Assembly (NCBI GenBank): GCA_016285055.1
Contig: JAEEPZ010000007.1
Coordinates: forward strand, 1-64,000
Source: Prevotella sp.
GTDB lineage: Bacteria; Bacteroidota; Bacteroidia; Bacteroidales; Bacteroidaceae
Direction of reading: 5' to 3'
DNA: 64,000 nucleotides
Both the position numbers and the translations under genes were made by a program. Shown one piece after another: positions 1 to 8,879 of this stretch; position 1 is the first letter of the stretch, and every line of letters begins with the position of its first letter. Under the pieces are notes generated by a model, which had not been told where the DNA came from, did no database searches, and worked only from the letters and a program-made list of their open reading frames with translations.

Positions 1-483
1 GTCGATGAAAGAGGGTGTAATGTCCTTTACTAGAATATCGTCTTTCTTCAATTCTGTCTTAATGTACCGTGTTACATAGTCTTTTGTCACTTCATACTTT
101 GACAATGTAGTTGGAGTGATTAATTTCTGCTTAACTCTTTTGCCAACATTACAGTTATGAATCTCAAACAATTGAAGGAATGTCATTGTACGTTCTTGCT
201 CACCATTACGAAAGACATCAAGCACTGTATCAATAGAAACATTCACATCTTTGCCCATCAGTGTTGTCTCGATAGAGTACATCCTTAATTTCAACGCCTT
301 TAAAAACTCATTCAACTCTTTATCTCCTTTTACGGTCTGCGACTTTGAATTGAAATCACATGGTCTGACTTCGCGTCCAGTTGAGACGTATCGCCTTTTA
401 CCTTTCACACAGATGGTCATTTCGATAGGAACACAACCATCACTTTTCTTTTTCGTCTGTCGAATAACAAAATTAACTTTCAT
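1..483 (-). CDS. Tyrosine recombinase/integrase, N-terminal part (runs off the window edge)
   Basis: Reverse strand reads MKVNFVIRQTKKKSDGCVPIEMTICVKGKRRYVSTGREVRPCDFNSK..., like the arm-binding/SAM-like N-terminus of Bacteroidetes tyrosine integrases; open to the window edge and absent from the ORF track. Confidence 0.7.
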   Translation of the reverse strand, partial: MKVNFVIRQTKKKSDGCVPIEMTICVKGKRRYVSTGREVRPCDFNSKSQTVKGDKELNEFLKALKLRMYSIETTLMGKDVNVSIDTVLDVFRNGEQERTMTFLQLFEIHNCNVGKRVKQKLITPTTLSKYEVTKDYVTRYIKTELKKDDILVKDITPSFID

Positions 484-733
484 CTTTCTTATCGTGTTAA
501 TTATTAATAAATTACGTTGAAGAAAGAAGGTAGCAATTTGATATTAGACATTGGTAGCAATCTTTGATGCAAAGTCTGTATATTCAGCCTATTACATACT
601 TTGGCGAAGACTACAGGCGACTATCTCCATCTGACGAATGGCTGTTTATGAATATAACTGCTGAATATCAGGCGATTACGATTCTATTTACAGTCCAAAC
701 CATTAAAGAAGATCGCTTGATCAGAATACAAAA

Positions 734-767
734 AAAGAGTCCAACGATGTTACTCATTGAACTCTTT
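734..767 (-). terminator. Rho-independent terminator-like hairpin abutting the left att-like repeat
   Basis: AAAGAGT (734-740) / ACTCTTT (761-767), with a poly-T run on the minus strand. Confidence 0.5.
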
Positions 768-780
768 GCGGAGAGAGAGG
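768..780. repeat. Putative left attachment core (tRNA-Ser 3'-end fragment)
   Basis: GCGGAGAGAGAGG, identical to the tRNA-Ser 3' end at 27523-27535 in the same orientation; flanking A.TCTT partly matches too. Confidence 0.6.
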
Positions 781-1012
781 AAAGTTTGGGCTGATTGTTC
801 CTGATAACAGGAAACAATGTAATACCTTTATTTTCAGCTACTCTCATCCTTATTATTATTTTTTATATTCACACATTTTCAAATGATGTCAGCAATGGGG
901 GGAGCAGGAGGTAATTCCAATTTTTATATGTACCTTCGCACCGTGAATCCCAGTTTAGCTGATAGAATCACTTTTCTGGGGTGCAAATTTACTATAAAAA
1001 TTCCAGAAAAGG

Positions 1013-2404
1013 ATGATAAAAATACAATTTAACATTAGGACGCTCATAGACAAACGAGACAACCGTGTTATTGTGCGTGTGCGATGGAACCAAAAAACAA
1101 ATGAAGTTGGTTTCACTACAGGATTGTATGCACAAGAAGACAAGTGGGATTTTCTGAACCAAAAGGCAATTAAGGGAACAGTTCACGTCGTAAACGGAAA
1201 CAAGTTTACAGCTTATGACATCAACGACCGCATTTGTGAGTTCCAAGAGGAAATAAGAAAAGTGTTTTCAATATACGAAATGAACAACACTGTTCCTACC
1301 CCATCAGAATTGAAGATGATGGTGAACCGTGAACTTGGAAGAATCGAAGAAAGCCCTCAGACTGAGAAGCAGAAAAAGACCTCGCTTAAAATCTTACTTA
1401 ACCGATTCCTAAAAGAGCGCGGAAATGAAAAAAACTGGGATGATGATTGTAAGGAGAAATACACCCAGGCATATCAGCATATTACAGCTGCTGTGCCTTC
1501 TGTTACACCATACAATATTACTATCGACACCATGTATAAACTCAGAGACTGGTATGTAAAGAATGAATATAAGAACAGAACTATCAACAAGCAGGTAGTA
1601 ATGTTAAAAAGCTTTCTTCGATGGATCAACCAACAAGAAGGTTTTTCTATACCAGATACAGTGCTCAACTTTTCCACTAATTTGAAAGTAATGCGAAAAA
1701 CCGTCACGTTCCTTCATTATGAAGAGTTGCTGCATTTTGCCAGTTTCCAATTTGAAAACAACGACGAGCGATTAGGCCGCGCTCGTGACTTGTGGTGTTT
1801 CATGGCGTTTACTTCACTTCGTTTTTCTGACCTGAGTAATCTCAAAACAGGTCATATCTCGAATAACCGTATTGACATGATGACACAAAAGACCAGCGAC
1901 CATATTTCCATTCCTCTAACAGACGGTGCTGTTGCCATATTAAATAAGTATAAGGGAAAAGAAACTGCCGATGGTTATGTGTTCGATGTGCCAAGCAACC
2001 AAAAGCTCAACGATGCCATCAAAGACGCTGCAAAAGCAGCAGGACTGAACCGTATCATTGTTGAGACCTATTATGTTGGTACAAAACGTATGGAGGAGCA
2101 ACATGCGTTCTGTGACATTATCTCTTGTCACGATGCACGACGCACATTTGTATCATGTAGCCTTGCAATGAGTATTCCGGCACAAGTGGTAATGAAGTGT
2201 ACTGGTCACAAAGGCTACAACACCATGAAACCATACATTGAGACTGCAACTGAGACACAGGCTCTCGAAATGGAAAAGTGGAATCGAAGCCAGTACCGTT
2301 CACAGATTATTTCATTACTTGACAAGGCTGACGAGAATCGCCTCAAAGAGATACTTGATTTTTGCAAAATCGAGAAGCCCAGTTTGCTTCCGCCAGCAAG
2401 TTAA
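1013..2404 (+). CDS. Tyrosine-type site-specific integrase
   Basis: 463 aa; catalytic pattern FTSLRFSDLSNL ... HDARRTFVS ... TGHKGYNTMKPYIE. Confidence 0.93.
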   Translation: MIKIQFNIRTLIDKRDNRVIVRVRWNQKTNEVGFTTGLYAQEDKWDFLNQKAIKGTVHVVNGNKFTAYDINDRICEFQEEIRKVFSIYEMNNTVPTPSELKMMVNRELGRIEESPQTEKQKKTSLKILLNRFLKERGNEKNWDDDCKEKYTQAYQHITAAVPSVTPYNITIDTMYKLRDWYVKNEYKNRTINKQVVMLKSFLRWINQQEGFSIPDTVLNFSTNLKVMRKTVTFLHYEELLHFASFQFENNDERLGRARDLWCFMAFTSLRFSDLSNLKTGHISNNRIDMMTQKTSDHISIPLTDGAVAILNKYKGKETADGYVFDVPSNQKLNDAIKDAAKAAGLNRIIVETYYVGTKRMEEQHAFCDIISCHDARRTFVSCSLAMSIPAQVVMKCTGHKGYNTMKPYIETATETQALEMEKWNRSQYRSQIISLLDKADENRLKEILDFCKIEKPSLLPPAS

Positions 2405-2415
2405 ACGTCTTTCTC

Positions 2416-3237
2416 TTATTTGAGCGATTTCTCTATTTGAGCTTTAAAGCCTCGTAGAAAATCGCTCATATTTCTTGGTTTCATCGTTCCTCCATTTAGA
2501 AAGACCTTTTCTATTATCATCCTATTTGAAGGGTTCTTCAAATCAACACCCAGTGTATCAAACAAAAGATACAACGCTGCAATATTTTGCATTGATTCAT
2601 TTTTGTTACCTGATGTTTTAGACAGACATTTCCAACAAACTCGCATTCTTTGTTGAGCGAGGGCACTGCCAGTAAACAGAGAGAGAAAAGCGTTTGCTGT
2701 ATCTTTGTCATTGTCTATGTAACCCAATTCCTGAAGCAAGATTACAACTTTCCTTAATTGTTCAATTGTAACCTTTGCTCGAATCTTTACTTCTGCGGTA
2801 AAATCTTCTTTTAAGAATATCCCGAATGTGTTAAGTCTTTGTGAAATAGAAATACGCAAATTCTCCAAATAGTCCGAATAAACACGGTGTCTCTCACTTC
2901 TCATGTGTAATTTGTGAAAAGCTATAGTTTGCACATAAACAGGATGCTCCAAATCTTTGTAATCATCGAGTTTCTCCACACTAAATATATCCGCTTGTTT
3001 AGAGTCAAATAGCAAATTTGGATTATTCAATGTGTAAAGTTCGCCAAGCAAATCCAAGCAATATAGCAAAGAACCCGAATCGTGACTACTCTCATAGTCA
3101 TCGATTACAATATCAAAATAACGTTGGAACATTTGCAAGGTTGGGTATGGCAGATGATCCATACTCATGCTTTGCTTGAATGCAATACAGAGATTTTCAA
3201 TTCTGCCTAAAGTGTAATCGATGTCTTTGAGTTTCAT
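2416..3237 (-). CDS. Hypothetical protein of mobile element
   Basis: ORF convergent with the integrase; likely start at MKLKDIDYTLGRIENL, internal to the track ORF. Confidence 0.55.
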   Translation of the reverse strand: MKLKDIDYTLGRIENLCIAFKQSMSMDHLPYPTLQMFQRYFDIVIDDYESSHDSGSLLYCLDLLGELYTLNNPNLLFDSKQADIFSVEKLDDYKDLEHPVYVQTIAFHKLHMRSERHRVYSDYLENLRISISQRLNTFGIFLKEDFTAEVKIRAKVTIEQLRKVVILLQELGYIDNDKDTANAFLSLFTGSALAQQRMRVCWKCLSKTSGNKNESMQNIAALYLLFDTLGVDLKNPSNRMIIEKVFLNGGTMKPRNMSDFLRGFKAQIEKSLK

Positions 3238-3469
3238 ATAACATTCACAATTTGCTTGCAAAATTAGTAAAAAAATCACAAAACACTTGAGTTTCACAGT
3301 AATTAACCTGAAATTTCCAAAATCCTCATTTCCCCCTGTTCAATTTTACTTTAACGTAATCTACTGAATTTCAGCATAATAGGGAAATAATAAAATTTTT
3401 TAAATTCTCCCCTTGCACCCCCGTTCATTACTTTTTACCTTTGCCGAAAAATTCAAAATAAGATAAGCA

Positions 3470-3796
3470 ATGGTAGAAAACAAACTTTTACTTAACACAA
3501 CTATCGAAGAGTTCGTAGAAGCTCTTCGTCAGGGTCTCGGTTTGGCTTTAAACTCAGAAGATGCTAACACTCTGGGCGAACAGCCCCAAAAGCATTATGT
3601 TTATGGTCTTAAAGGACTTTGCGCACTTCTTGGCTGTTCGCTTTCTACTGCTGCACGAATTAAAAAAAGTGGAACTTTGGATGCAGCGATTAGCCAACAG
3701 GGGAAGATTATTGTCGTGGATGCAGACCTCGCTCTTGAAATTTTGAAAGTTCAAAAGAAACATTACAAACCAGTTAGAGGTGGCTACAGACAATAA
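3470..3796 (+). CDS. DUF3853-like DNA-binding/excisionase-like protein
   Basis: KHYVYGLKGLCALLGCSLSTAARIKKSGTLDAAISQQGKIIVVDADLALEIL; TACCTTTG -7-like box upstream (3436-3443). Confidence 0.7.
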   Translation: MVENKLLLNTTIEEFVEALRQGLGLALNSEDANTLGEQPQKHYVYGLKGLCALLGCSLSTAARIKKSGTLDAAISQQGKIIVVDADLALEILKVQKKHYKPVRGGYRQ

Positions 3797-3809
3797 AAGA
3801 ATAACACAT

Positions 3810-3902
3810 GTAAATTGCTGTCGGCCAACAGCAAGTGCATTACTCTCGAAACGACACCTATAGGGGTGCTCTCTTAATGTCGCGGGCAAGGAACCAACTC
3901 GC
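3810..3902 (+). ncRNA. Candidate structured RNA / leader (three consecutive stem-loops)
   Basis: GTAA-TTGCTGT(cggcca)ACAGCAA-TTAC; CGAC-CACC..GGTG-GTCG; GCGGG..CTCGC, between two genes in otherwise AT-rich DNA. Confidence 0.3.
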
Positions 3903-3928
3903 AAAACAATTATTAAAATGAAAATGAA

Positions 3929-5167
3929 ATGGGAAATAGTAAACAACCATTAAAGATTAGATTTGGCCTCTTTACAATTGAGGCAAAATCTATTGGCCAA
4001 TGCTTTGCCTTGTCTGGCATCGGTCTTGCGATGTATGGTTCATGCTCATACATCAATTATTTATTTTGGAAAAAGAAACATGTTCCTCCAAAGGTCACTA
4101 AGTCAAGTGATAAACCAGTGCATCCTTACTTAGCTAATAAACGTCATAAACCTGAAGTTATGTCGCTAAATCAACTAGGAAAAGAAAAATGCACAGATCT
4201 CACCCCTATTATGGGATGTCTCTTTTATGCAGGCGATATTGTGTTTCTATTTAGCGTTGCAAACAAAGGTAAGACAATTGCAGGTGTTCAGATGGCTATG
4301 GATCTTGCCAATGGAGCAAAGTCAACTATGACACCTTCCAATGACACGTCATCCATGCAACGTACTATTTATTTTAACTTTGAAATGCGCAAAGATCAAC
4401 TTAAAAAAAGATATTTCAACTCGGAGGAGAAAACGGTATATCCTGACAATCTGGAGCTGGTCTTCTGTAGTGGCGTGTTTAATTCACCAAACGACATGTT
4501 GAATGACCTTGCGCGTCGTGTAGAACAGGCAAATGAAGATACAACTATCTTCATCGATACTATTACTGACATCTGCCCGTCTTTTTTTGCTAATGAATCT
4601 GCCAAAGTCATTGGTTCTTTGCGTACCATTCAGGAAAATGCAAAGCGTAACAACGGTATTCGTATTACTTTTGTACTCTTAGGACACGCCATCAAAAAGA
4701 ATCCATGGGAACCTATTGAAATGCGCGACCTCTCTGGTAGTTCAAATCAAGCTAATCTTGCTGATAGCGTTCTTGCCATTGGCGTAACCAAATTTGGCAA
4801 GGAAGTTAGATATTTAAAAGTATTAAAAGCAAGAAACGACGAATTAAACGAAAAGGTATTTGTCGAAAAAACAGTGGCTACTCCATATCTTCATTTTGAA
4901 TTTAAAGGAGAAATGGAAGAATCGGAAGTGCTGCCTCAGAAACCATCAAACAAGAAGTCTGTAGTAGTGTTAGGGCATTTGCCAGAAACTACAAAAGCAG
5001 TTGAAACCAGCCCAATAATCACACCTGAATTACTTTCCCAAATGAAAGAAATGTATCAGCCTGGAGTTCCTGGTCATGGATATAAAGCCGTCTTAAAAAA
5101 GTATGGCACAAGTATTGGACTGAAATATCCTCAACAAGTGAAACGATTACTGGAAACAACTTCTTAG
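3929..5167 (+). CDS. RecA-fold AAA ATPase (RepA/AAA_25-like helicase), replication module
   Basis: Walker A-like FLFSVANKGKT, Walker B-like TTIFIDTITD, and DLSGSSNQANLADSVLAI. Confidence 0.7.
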   Translation: MGNSKQPLKIRFGLFTIEAKSIGQCFALSGIGLAMYGSCSYINYLFWKKKHVPPKVTKSSDKPVHPYLANKRHKPEVMSLNQLGKEKCTDLTPIMGCLFYAGDIVFLFSVANKGKTIAGVQMAMDLANGAKSTMTPSNDTSSMQRTIYFNFEMRKDQLKKRYFNSEEKTVYPDNLELVFCSGVFNSPNDMLNDLARRVEQANEDTTIFIDTITDICPSFFANESAKVIGSLRTIQENAKRNNGIRITFVLLGHAIKKNPWEPIEMRDLSGSSNQANLADSVLAIGVTKFGKEVRYLKVLKARNDELNEKVFVEKTVATPYLHFEFKGEMEESEVLPQKPSNKKSVVVLGHLPETTKAVETSPIITPELLSQMKEMYQPGVPGHGYKAVLKKYGTSIGLKYPQQVKRLLETTS

Positions 5168-5191
5168 CATAACTATATAAGATTTTGAAAG

Positions 5192-5224
5192 GGGCACTAT
5201 CATTTATAGTGTCTCTTTTTTTGT
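5192..5224 (+). terminator. Rho-independent terminator
   Basis: GGCACTAT..ATAGTGTC stem followed by TCTTTTTTT. Confidence 0.65.
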
Positions 5225-5420
5225 GTATAACAAAAGGGGAACTAAGAGGGTAACTGTTATTCCAATCCATTTAACAACCATAAAACTTGTTACACGTCTT
5301 GTTATAGCCAATAGCCATTGAAAATCAACGTGTTAAGTAAAAACGAGTAACTATAACCAAGCAATCCCAACATGTTAGTTTTGCGGATTTCTCGACATTA
5401 AAACCTTACTACTGAGAACA

Positions 5421-5735
5421 ATGTTAATACAAAACTTAAACTCTCTATTCGGTCAGGAACCACGACCAATAGAGCGGCAGGAACTCACATTGCCTGTCGA
5501 AACCGAATATAGATGTGAGCCGCAAACGTCAGGCAAGTTCGATGCAGACATAGAAGCCCTTACTGAAAAGTATGGGTCTTTAACTGGACTCTGCAATATC
5601 GAGGCCACGTTGCAGGAACTATTGACGATATGCCCTCGAAAGAGACCGAGGATAGATGCGTATCAAGGACTAAAAGGCCATCTTCAAACAGAATATGGCG
5701 TAACACTAACCATCAAATCAAGAAAGACCAAATGA
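5421..5735 (+). CDS. Hypothetical protein
   Basis: 104-aa ORF overlapping the next start by ATGA. Confidence 0.5.
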   Translation: MLIQNLNSLFGQEPRPIERQELTLPVETEYRCEPQTSGKFDADIEALTEKYGSLTGLCNIEATLQELLTICPRKRPRIDAYQGLKGHLQTEYGVTLTIKSRKTK

Positions 5736-6154
5736 AAAAGAAGATCTTTGTATTTGGCAAGGTGTACGATTTGGGCATCATGCCAACTACCGACATTGTG
5801 AAAAACATTGAAGAACGTCTGAAAGATTATACAGGTGTTGAGATTAGGGTTCTCATAGAAGTCTTAGAAAAGGAGATTGTGATAAGACTGCTAAGAGGAC
5901 TAAATGCAGAATTTAAGAAGAATGCAATTATCGAGCAAGACTGTTGGTTGCTGACAGGCGAAGGCTATCAAGATTTCAGACCCATACACAGCTCAGGATC
6001 TTTCTCCCATTTTCAAAGCTGCCTCTACTACTTTGACGTAGATGATGTATGCGACAACTACAAGAAAGATGCAGTTTTCTATGGGGCAAGCAAGGTTCGT
6101 GATGTAGAGATAGACGAGAATGCCTGGCACTTAAATCTTACACTGAAATACTAA
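5732..6154 (+). CDS. Hypothetical protein
   Basis: MKKKIFVFGKVYDLG..., ATGA-coupled start inside the longer track ORF 5630-6154. Confidence 0.55.
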   Translation: MKKKIFVFGKVYDLGIMPTTDIVKNIEERLKDYTGVEIRVLIEVLEKEIVIRLLRGLNAEFKKNAIIEQDCWLLTGEGYQDFRPIHSSGSFSHFQSCLYYFDVDDVCDNYKKDAVFYGASKVRDVEIDENAWHLNLTLKY

Positions 6155-6155
6155 G

Positions 6156-6875
6156 ATGAAATACTTAGGCTCAAAGAAGCGTATAGTGAAAGGTATTATG
6201 CCTATCATGTTGGGGCAAATGCAACCTGACATGGCTTTCGTCGATGCCTTCTGTGGCGGTTGTACTGTCATTCAAAATGTGCCAAACAATTACAGGCGAA
6301 TGGCGAATGACAACAACCGCTATCTGGTGGCAATGTGGGAGCGACTGACTACAACCGACTGGAAACCGCCGACATTGATTCCCAAGTCCTACTATGACCA
6401 AGTGAGAGCATCCTATCATGCAGACGATGGTAAGTTTGATGATGCTACTATTGGCTGGATTGGATTTATGGCCTCGCGCAATGGTCGTTTCTTTGATGGT
6501 GGCTACAGCGGACATGATGCCGACGGACGGGATTATATAGCCGAGAACATCAGAAATACGATGAAGCAGATACCAGAGTTGAAAGGTATCGAGTGGCATA
6601 CTGGCAGCTATGATTCACTGATACTGCCAGGATCTTCTCTGATTTACTGTGACCCTCCCTACAGGAACACAACCTCATACAGCACCTCCAGACATTTCGA
6701 CTATACCAAGTTCTATGATTGGTGCAGGCAGATGAAGCGCGACGGCCACACTGTTTATGTCAGTGAATACGATATACCATGCGGCGATTTCGTGTGTGTA
6801 TGGAAACAAGCAGTAACAGTTAGCGTTGGCCTTACTGTTACCTATAAACCAACCGAAAAACTCTACACATTATGA
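6156..6875 (+). CDS. D12-class DNA N6-adenine methyltransferase
   Basis: MKYLGSKKRIVKGI ... DAFCGGCTV ... LIYCDPPYRNT (DPPY motif). Confidence 0.9.
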   Translation: MKYLGSKKRIVKGIMPIMLGQMQPDMAFVDAFCGGCTVIQNVPNNYRRMANDNNRYLVAMWERLTTTDWKPPTLIPKSYYDQVRASYHADDGKFDDATIGWIGFMASRNGRFFDGGYSGHDADGRDYIAENIRNTMKQIPELKGIEWHTGSYDSLILPGSSLIYCDPPYRNTTSYSTSRHFDYTKFYDWCRQMKRDGHTVYVSEYDIPCGDFVCVWKQAVTVSVGLTVTYKPTEKLYTL

Positions 6876-7027
6876 CAACAGTAATTAAGCATATACCTTC
6901 AGGATTGGTTTTCAACAACCGAAAAGACGCGAAGATTAAGATGGGGCATAGCAATTACAACCATGCCCTGAAAAATGGGGAAATAGCATTTATTACACTC
7001 TATGCTCCAGATGACATTATTATTTAA
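6872..7027 (+). CDS. Small protein, NUMOD1-like (51 aa)
   Basis: MTTVIKHIPSGLVFNNRKDAKIKMGHSNYNHALKNGEIAFITLYAPDDIII; starts within the MTase 3' end. Confidence 0.45.
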   Translation: MTTVIKHIPSGLVFNNRKDAKIKMGHSNYNHALKNGEIAFITLYAPDDIII

Positions 7028-7050
7028 CCGAAGAATCACATTTGCTTACT

Positions 7051-8778
7051 ATGATTCAAGATGTAAATTTCAGATTCCTGACAAATGTAAGCCAGGACTA
7101 TTACGAGCGAAAAGCAGATGCAACAGCCTGCCTTAGTCGAGAGGGGGCAAAAGCTATCGGAAAACAAAAGATGGCCTTTAAAGAGCAGAATGTTAGCGTA
7201 ACAGAGTTCTTGGGCTATGCGACAACAGGACATTCTTTCTGCAATCTCTTTGAGTTTGATCCTAACACTAAGTATTGGATAAAAAAAGGTGATAAGTGGC
7301 AGAATAGTTATCCTGTCTATCATAACGGCACGAACAAAGGCTGCATGAAGCTTTCTTTCAAGTCCGACGAGTATTTCAAAGGTTCGCAGACTATTTTTGT
7401 AGATGTGGACTATACCCGATTCAAGAGCATTGAAGAATATGTTGCGCCCCTATCCATGAAACCTACTTGCGGTTACTATTCCTACTCCGACGGAAAGGAC
7501 AAGGGCGGTATCATATCACGCCGTTTCAGACTTGTGTATATATTCAAGGAGGTGTTGGGAAAAGATGATATGCAGCGGATTTCCTGTGCTATTCATAATC
7601 ATATCGTATTGTGTACCTCTGAGCCGATGGAAGATAATTGCGGCACGCGGATTTCACAATATATGAATGGTGTGTACGGTAATCCTGAGACATACCAATC
7701 GGATATAATCTATTCGATAAACGACTTCGAGGATTATGAGGCTGTTTCCTATGGAGCGGCAGAAGATGAAGCAAATGAAAGCAAGACAGTAGAGTTCGAT
7801 TCACAGTTTCTTTACGACATGGGAACTATGAGCTATCAGGATTTTACCCACCGCTATTCTTGGAAATACCGCTATTATTACAGGACAGAGCGCGATGAGT
7901 GGACGGATGATCTTTACCAACGGACTGACGAGAATTATTTGCAGCTATGGTATTATCGAGAGAGACAAACGGACGGCCAACATCGTAGGAGAAAGCTGTT
8001 TAAGAATGCTTGCTTACGGAGGCTGATATATCCCGAAATCGATCCAGACACCTTACTCTATAACCTCTATATTGACCTGTGGCGTTTCTTCGACAACTCA
8101 GATCATGTGATAACACTTGACGTGGTGAAACGAAAAGTTATCAATGCTTTCAAGATGAATCGAGAAGAATTGTTGGCCTATTGCAGCTATGAAGTGGATT
8201 ACTGGCAAAAAAACAGGCCAAAGTTCATTATCAGCCATAAAGCAAAAGTTGATATGGCTGTTATCAATAGGGTTAGGAAGAAAGTGCGCTACAATGATAT
8301 ACTGCAAGCATACGACCCGACATTATCCGTGAAAGAAAACATAGCAAATGGTATTGACGTACCAGAACGGACACTATATCGGTTTTGTAGTGAATACGGT
8401 ATTGATCCAAGTCCAGGTTGGGGAGCGGTTGCGGAGAATAGGAGAAACAATAGGCTAAAGCGTCAGCAAAAGATAGATTTGTTTCTTCAACTATACGACG
8501 AGACCCTATCACTGAGGGAGAATCAAAAGGAATTGACGAATCACGGTCTTAAACTATCGCTCGACACTATCCACTCATGGAAGAAACGATATTATGAGCA
8601 GAAACCAGAACCTGTATTAGTATGGGATTACTCATATTTACAGCAGCCACAAGTAACCACTACGGAGTATTCATGGTTTCCAGATGTTAGCGAATGGGAT
8701 GCGGCAGAACTTGAAAAACCGACTACGAATCCATTTGCCCCAGAGAATATGAATATATCATCGTTTTTTGTTGCTTGA
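7051..8778 (+). CDS. Possible AEP/primase-like replication protein
   Basis: FVDVDYTRFKS and SRRFRLVYIF motifs, C-terminal HTH-like repeats; ATG at 7051 preferred over TTG at 7042. Confidence 0.45.
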   Translation: MIQDVNFRFLTNVSQDYYERKADATACLSREGAKAIGKQKMAFKEQNVSVTEFLGYATTGHSFCNLFEFDPNTKYWIKKGDKWQNSYPVYHNGTNKGCMKLSFKSDEYFKGSQTIFVDVDYTRFKSIEEYVAPLSMKPTCGYYSYSDGKDKGGIISRRFRLVYIFKEVLGKDDMQRISCAIHNHIVLCTSEPMEDNCGTRISQYMNGVYGNPETYQSDIIYSINDFEDYEAVSYGAAEDEANESKTVEFDSQFLYDMGTMSYQDFTHRYSWKYRYYYRTERDEWTDDLYQRTDENYLQLWYYRERQTDGQHRRRKLFKNACLRRLIYPEIDPDTLLYNLYIDLWRFFDNSDHVITLDVVKRKVINAFKMNREELLAYCSYEVDYWQKNRPKFIISHKAKVDMAVINRVRKKVRYNDILQAYDPTLSVKENIANGIDVPERTLYRFCSEYGIDPSPGWGAVAENRRNNRLKRQQKIDLFLQLYDETLSLRENQKELTNHGLKLSLDTIHSWKKRYYEQKPEPVLVWDYSYLQQPQVTTTEYSWFPDVSEWDAAELEKPTTNPFAPENMNISSFFVA

Positions 8779-8783
8779 AAATT

Positions 8784-8817
8784 TTTGAAAGTTCTCCAAC
8801 AAAGGGGAACTTTCAAA
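8784..8817. other. Strong hairpin between primase-like and homing endonuclease genes
   Basis: TTTGAAAGTTCTCC (aacaaa) GGGGAACTTTCAAA, paired apart from one G-U. Confidence 0.6.
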
Positions 8818-8845
8818 AAAATGGATGAAGAAAAAATGATTAGTG

Positions 8846-8869
8846 TAGTAGTAGTAAGGACTACTACTA
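8846..8869 (+). promoter_or_regulatory. Perfect 10-bp hairpin just upstream of the homing endonuclease start
   Basis: TAGTAGTAGT-AAGG-ACTACTACTA, ending 10 nt before the ATG at 8880. Confidence 0.5.
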
Positions 8870-8879
8870 TTATAGTATA

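Noticed and set aside
564-794. 76-aa ORF over the left end
   Set aside because: Overlaps the terminator hairpin and tRNA fragment; likely spurious.
5225-5420. Iteron-type replication origin
   Set aside because: Short TGTTA/AACGTG-like similarities only; no convincing repeat unit.
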